Program-made: the position numbers and the translations under genes
Assembly (NCBI RefSeq): GCF_001425385.1
Contig: NZ_LMQO01000003.1
Span: 248,001-312,000, forward strand
Reading direction: 5' to 3'
Length of the DNA: 64,000 bases
Origin: Sphingomonas sp. Leaf407
GTDB lineage: Bacteria > Pseudomonadota > Alphaproteobacteria > Sphingomonadales > Sphingomonadaceae
The notes under the pieces: model-generated
Databases searched by the model: none
What the model was told of the DNA's origin: nothing
Seen by the model: the letters and a program-made list of their open reading frames with translations, nothing else
In this document: piece after piece, positions 61,257 to 64,000 of the stretch
Layout of the letters: each line of letters begins with the position of its first letter
Numbering within the stretch: position 1 is the stretch's first letter

Positions 61257-64000
61257 GCGACGTCCCGGCCGCCAAGCCACGCATCGGTTGGGGCCGCCGG
61301 CTGCTGCAACTCGTGCTGGCGATCGTCGTCCTCGCCGCCGCGCTGCTGATCGCGATCGATACCGGCCCCGGCCACCGGCTGATCGCCAACCGCATCGCGA
61401 CGCTCAAAACCGCCAACGGTATGCGCTACCGCATCGGCCGGATCGAAGGCTCGATCTACCGCAACCCTCGGCTGGTCGACGTCCGCATCTACGACCCGCA
61501 GGGCCTCGTGCTGCGCGCGCCGCTGGCGCAGCTCGACTGGCGGCCATGGGAATATTGGTCGAACCGCCTGTCGATCACCCGCCTGCACATCCCGCGCGCG
61601 ATCCTCGCCAAATTGCCGCAACCGACGCCGACCGGCAGGCAGGGGCCGATCCTGCCGTCGTTCGACATCCGCATCGGCCGCCTCTCGGTCGACCGGCTGG
61701 AGCTTGCCCGCGCCGTCACCGGAACCCCACGCATCGGCCGGCTGATCGGGCAGGCCGATATTCGCTCGGGGCGGGCGCTGGTCGACCTCGCACTCGACAT
61801 CGCGCGCAGCGACAGCCTGCGGCTGCGCCTCGACGCCGAACCCGATCGCGACCGCTTCGACGTCGAGCTGCGCGCGCGCGGCGTCGCCGACGGCCTGCTC
61901 GCCATTGCCAGCGGCATCCGCCGGCCACTGAACCTCACCGTAACCGGCGACGGCCGCTGGAGCGCGTGGGACGGCCGCCTCGCCGCCACCGCCGCCGGCC
62001 AGTCGATCGCCGACCTCGACCTTGCCGCCCGTGCCGGCCGCTATGCGCTGAACGGCACGCTCGCGCCTTCGATGTTGCTGCAAGGCAAGCTGCAACGCCT
62101 TACCGCCCCGCAAGTCCGCGTCGCCGGCAACGCCACCTTCGCCAACCGCCGGATCGACGGTCAGCTCGCGCTGCGCAGCCCCGCGCTCGCGCTCGAAGCC
62201 GACGGCATCGTCGATCTGGGCACCAGTGCGTTCCGCGACCTGCGCCTGCGCGCCCGCCTGCTGCGCCCCGCCGCGTTGTTCCCCAACATGACCGGCCGCG
62301 CCATCGAACTGCGCGCGATCCTCGACGGCGCGTTCGCCACCGCCAAGTTCGACTATCGCCTCCGCGCCGACCGGCTGGCGTTCGACCAGACCGGGTTCGA
62401 GGGCGTGGTCGCCGCCGGGCAGGGGCGCCTGAGCCGCGCGCCCGTCACCATCCCGCTCCGTCTCGCGGCGAAGCGCGTGACCGGCATCGGCGAGGTCGCC
62501 GGCGGCATCCTGCGCAACCTGTCAGTCGTCGGCAATCTCCGCGTCGACGCGCGCACCCTCGTCGGCAACGATCTGATCGTGCGGTCGAACAAGCTGAACG
62601 GCCGGATCATGCTTACGCTCGATCTCGCCACCGGCCGCTACGACATCGGCATCAGCGGCGCGCTCACCCGCTATCTCATCCCCGGCCTCGGCCTCGTCGA
62701 TGTCCAGACCCGCCTCAGCGCCGTGCCGATCCCCGGCGGCGGAACCCGCATTATCGGGCGGGGCATGGCGCAGGTCCGCCGGCTCGACAACGCCTTCTTT
62801 CGCTCGCTCACGCAAGGGCTGCCGCGGGTCGAAACCGGGCTAGAACGCGGCCGCGACGGCACGCTATATCTGCGCGGGCTACGACTGACCTCGCCCGGCC
62901 TCACCCTCACCGGCAACGGCTATCGCCGCCGCGACGGCAGTTTCCACATCGAAGCGGTCGGGCGACAGGCGACCTATGGCCCGGTGCGCCTCATCCTCGA
63001 CGGCGACATCTCGCGCCCGACGCTCGACCTGCGCTTCGCCAGCCCCAACGCGACGCTCGGCCTATCGGACGTGGTCGCCCACCTCGACCCCACGCCGCAG
63101 GGCTTCGCCTACCGCGCTACCGGTGGTTCGCGTCTCGGCCCGTTCACTGCGCAAGGGGCGATCCTGTTGCCGAGCGGCGGCACCGCGCGCATCGCGGTCG
63201 ACGCGCTGGAGGTCAGCGGCACCCGCGCCACCGGCGGTGTCGATATTGTCGAGGACGGCTTTCTCGGCCGCCTGACCGTCGCCGGCGGTGGCCTATCGGG
63301 GACGATCGACTTCCGTCCGCAGGGCCAGGACCAGCGCATCGACCTCGCGCTCGACGCCGCGCGTGCCCGGCTCGGTACGCTTGGCGAGGTCCGGCGCGGC
63401 CGCCTCGAAGCAGCGATCGTGCTCGGCGACGCCACCAGCCTCGACGCCACCGTAACCGCACAGGGGTTCCGTCGCGGCAAATTGTCGATCGCGCGGATGG
63501 CGGGCAACCTGCGCCTCGTGAACGGAGTCGGCGAAGCGCGCGCTTCGATCGCCGGCTCGCGCGGCCGCGCCTTCGCGATCCAGAGCGTCATCGGCATCAC
63601 CGAGGACGAATATCGCATCTCGGCGGAAGGCACGCTCGACCGCCGCCCGCTCAAACTCGAAACTCCCGCCGTCCTGCGTCGCGACGGCGCGGGCTGGCGG
63701 CTTGGCGACACCCGCTTCACCTTCGCCGGCGGCAGCGCCACGATCGCCGGCGCGCTCACCGGCACCCGCAGCGAGGTCAACCTCGACGTCGCACGCATGC
63801 CGCTCGCCGTGCTCGACATCGGCTATCCCGGCCTCGGCCTCGGCGGCACCGCCTCGGGGAAGATCGCCTATGCGCAGGATGATGAAACCCCGTCGGGCCG
63901 CGTCGACCTGACCATTCGCGGCCTGACCCGATCAGGGCTGGTCCTTTCCTCGACGCCGATCGACGTCGGCATCGCCGCCGTGCTCGACGCCAACCGCGCG
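61253..64000 (+). CDS. tamB: TamB (translocation/assembly module), N-terminal part
   Basis: The frame starts at a TTG (61253) overlapping the tamA stop (TTGA) and is open to the window end (916 codons), so the C-terminal DUF490 domain lies outside. The start SDVPAAKPRIGWGRRLLQLV continues into one membrane helix (LAIVVLAAALLIAIDTG), then GPGHRLIANRIATLKTANGM and YRIGRIEGSIYRNPRLVDVR, the classic TamB entry. Long beta-repeats follow. TamB is a groove-like protein anchored in the inner membrane that reaches TamA in the outer membrane. Tight coupling with tamA is the usual arrangement. Confidence 0.92.
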   Translation, partial: MSDVPAAKPRIGWGRRLLQLVLAIVVLAAALLIAIDTGPGHRLIANRIATLKTANGMRYRIGRIEGSIYRNPRLVDVRIYDPQGLVLRAPLAQLDWRPWEYWSNRLSITRLHIPRAILAKLPQPTPTGRQGPILPSFDIRIGRLSVDRLELARAVTGTPRIGRLIGQADIRSGRALVDLALDIARSDSLRLRLDAEPDRDRFDVELRARGVADGLLAIASGIRRPLNLTVTGDGRWSAWDGRLAATAAGQSIADLDLAARAGRYALNGTLAPSMLLQGKLQRLTAPQVRVAGNATFANRRIDGQLALRSPALALEADGIVDLGTSAFRDLRLRARLLRPAALFPNMTGRAIELRAILDGAFATAKFDYRLRADRLAFDQTGFEGVVAAGQGRLSRAPVTIPLRLAAKRVTGIGEVAGGILRNLSVVGNLRVDARTLVGNDLIVRSNKLNGRIMLTLDLATGRYDIGISGALTRYLIPGLGLVDVQTRLSAVPIPGGGTRIIGRGMAQVRRLDNAFFRSLTQGLPRVETGLERGRDGTLYLRGLRLTSPGLTLTGNGYRRRDGSFHIEAVGRQATYGPVRLILDGDISRPTLDLRFASPNATLGLSDVVAHLDPTPQGFAYRATGGSRLGPFTAQGAILLPSGGTARIAVDALEVSGTRATGGVDIVEDGFLGRLTVAGGGLSGTIDFRPQGQDQRIDLALDAARARLGTLGEVRRGRLEAAIVLGDATSLDATVTAQGFRRGKLSIARMAGNLRLVNGVGEARASIAGSRGRAFAIQSVIGITEDEYRISAEGTLDRRPLKLETPAVLRRDGAGWRLGDTRFTFAGGSATIAGALTGTRSEVNLDVARMPLAVLDIGYPGLGLGGTASGKIAYAQDDETPSGRVDLTIRGLTRSGLVLSSTPIDVGIAAVLDANRA

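Overview
The window is about 66-70% GC, densely coded, and looks like a chromosomal segment from a Sphingomonas-like alphaproteobacterium (Sphingomonadales). Support for this: a split F0 operon (AtpI, a, c, b', b); the pckA / chvI-chvG-hprK-rapZ-EIIA-HPr arrangement typical of alphaproteobacteria; a GTTC-N7-GTTC SOS box of the alphaproteobacterial LexA type; an exosortase-A-type family 4 glycosyltransferase; and many short GC-rich palindromic intergenic repeats. This placement is inference from gene content and style, without any search. I see no rRNA, tRNA, CRISPR array or insertion sequence.

Layout. 1-2.1 kb: a truncated DUF1206 membrane protein, a TonB-type protein, a metallopeptidase-like protein and a PCu(A)C copper chaperone. 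2.2-5.8 kb: dnaK, dnaJ and a GNAT acetyltransferase. 6.0-9.8 kb: ydbH-ynbE-ydbL (minus strand), a trans-envelope lipid-transport module. 9.9-13.2 kb: radC, a sugar O-acetyltransferase, an EF-hand protein and purB. 13.3-16.0 kb: the F0 part of ATP synthase. 16.1-22 kb: a Gdx/SugE exporter, a DUF4349 lipoprotein, an Lnt-like hydrolase, a Gfo/Idh/MocA oxidoreductase and a GGDEF protein. 22.3-24.8 kb: uvrC and a ccdAB toxin-antitoxin pair whose toxin has an in-frame stop at codon 7. 25.2-35.2 kb: polysaccharide deacetylase plus FemAB/CelD-like acetyltransferase, an MscS-like channel with a CsbD protein, recO, leuB, a GT2-GtrA fusion, a GT39 mannosyltransferase and cfa. 35.2-42.8 kb: a membrane-anchored LuxR/DUF4019 regulator, then the PTS-Ntr/HprK/ChvGI cluster divergent from pckA. 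43-50 kb: yaaA, a TPR protein, the malic enzyme maeB and two short-chain dehydrogenases. 50.4-53.8 kb: isocitrate lyase with a 49-residue downstream ORF, divergent from a RamB/ScfR-like regulator. 54.3-56.6 kb: a glycosyltransferase and a proline-rich membrane protein carrying an in-frame palindromic repeat. 57-58.2 kb: a divergent S24 (LexA/CI-like) repressor cassette with an SOS box and a three-half-site operator. 58.3-64 kb: an outer membrane beta-barrel, a small membrane protein, tamA and the start of tamB.

Working together. Carbon-flux genes cluster here: pckA, maeB, aceA and its likely regulator, beside a phosphorelay (HPr, EIIA, HprK, ChvG/ChvI) known in related bacteria to tie nitrogen/carbon state to gluconeogenesis. 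Two trans-envelope lipid-transport systems (YdbH-YnbE-YdbL and TamAB) lie in the same 64 kb. Genome-maintenance genes (radC, uvrC, recO, the S24 cassette) are scattered through it.

The most unusual feature is a set of repeat families. A roughly 105-bp double-hairpin element occurs five times. Three copies end so that their last hairpin arm forms the ribosome binding site of the next gene (dnaJ, chvG and the RamB-like regulator), and one copy lies in frame inside a protein-coding gene. The other candidate for an under-described system is the S24 repressor cassette with its SOS-type box.
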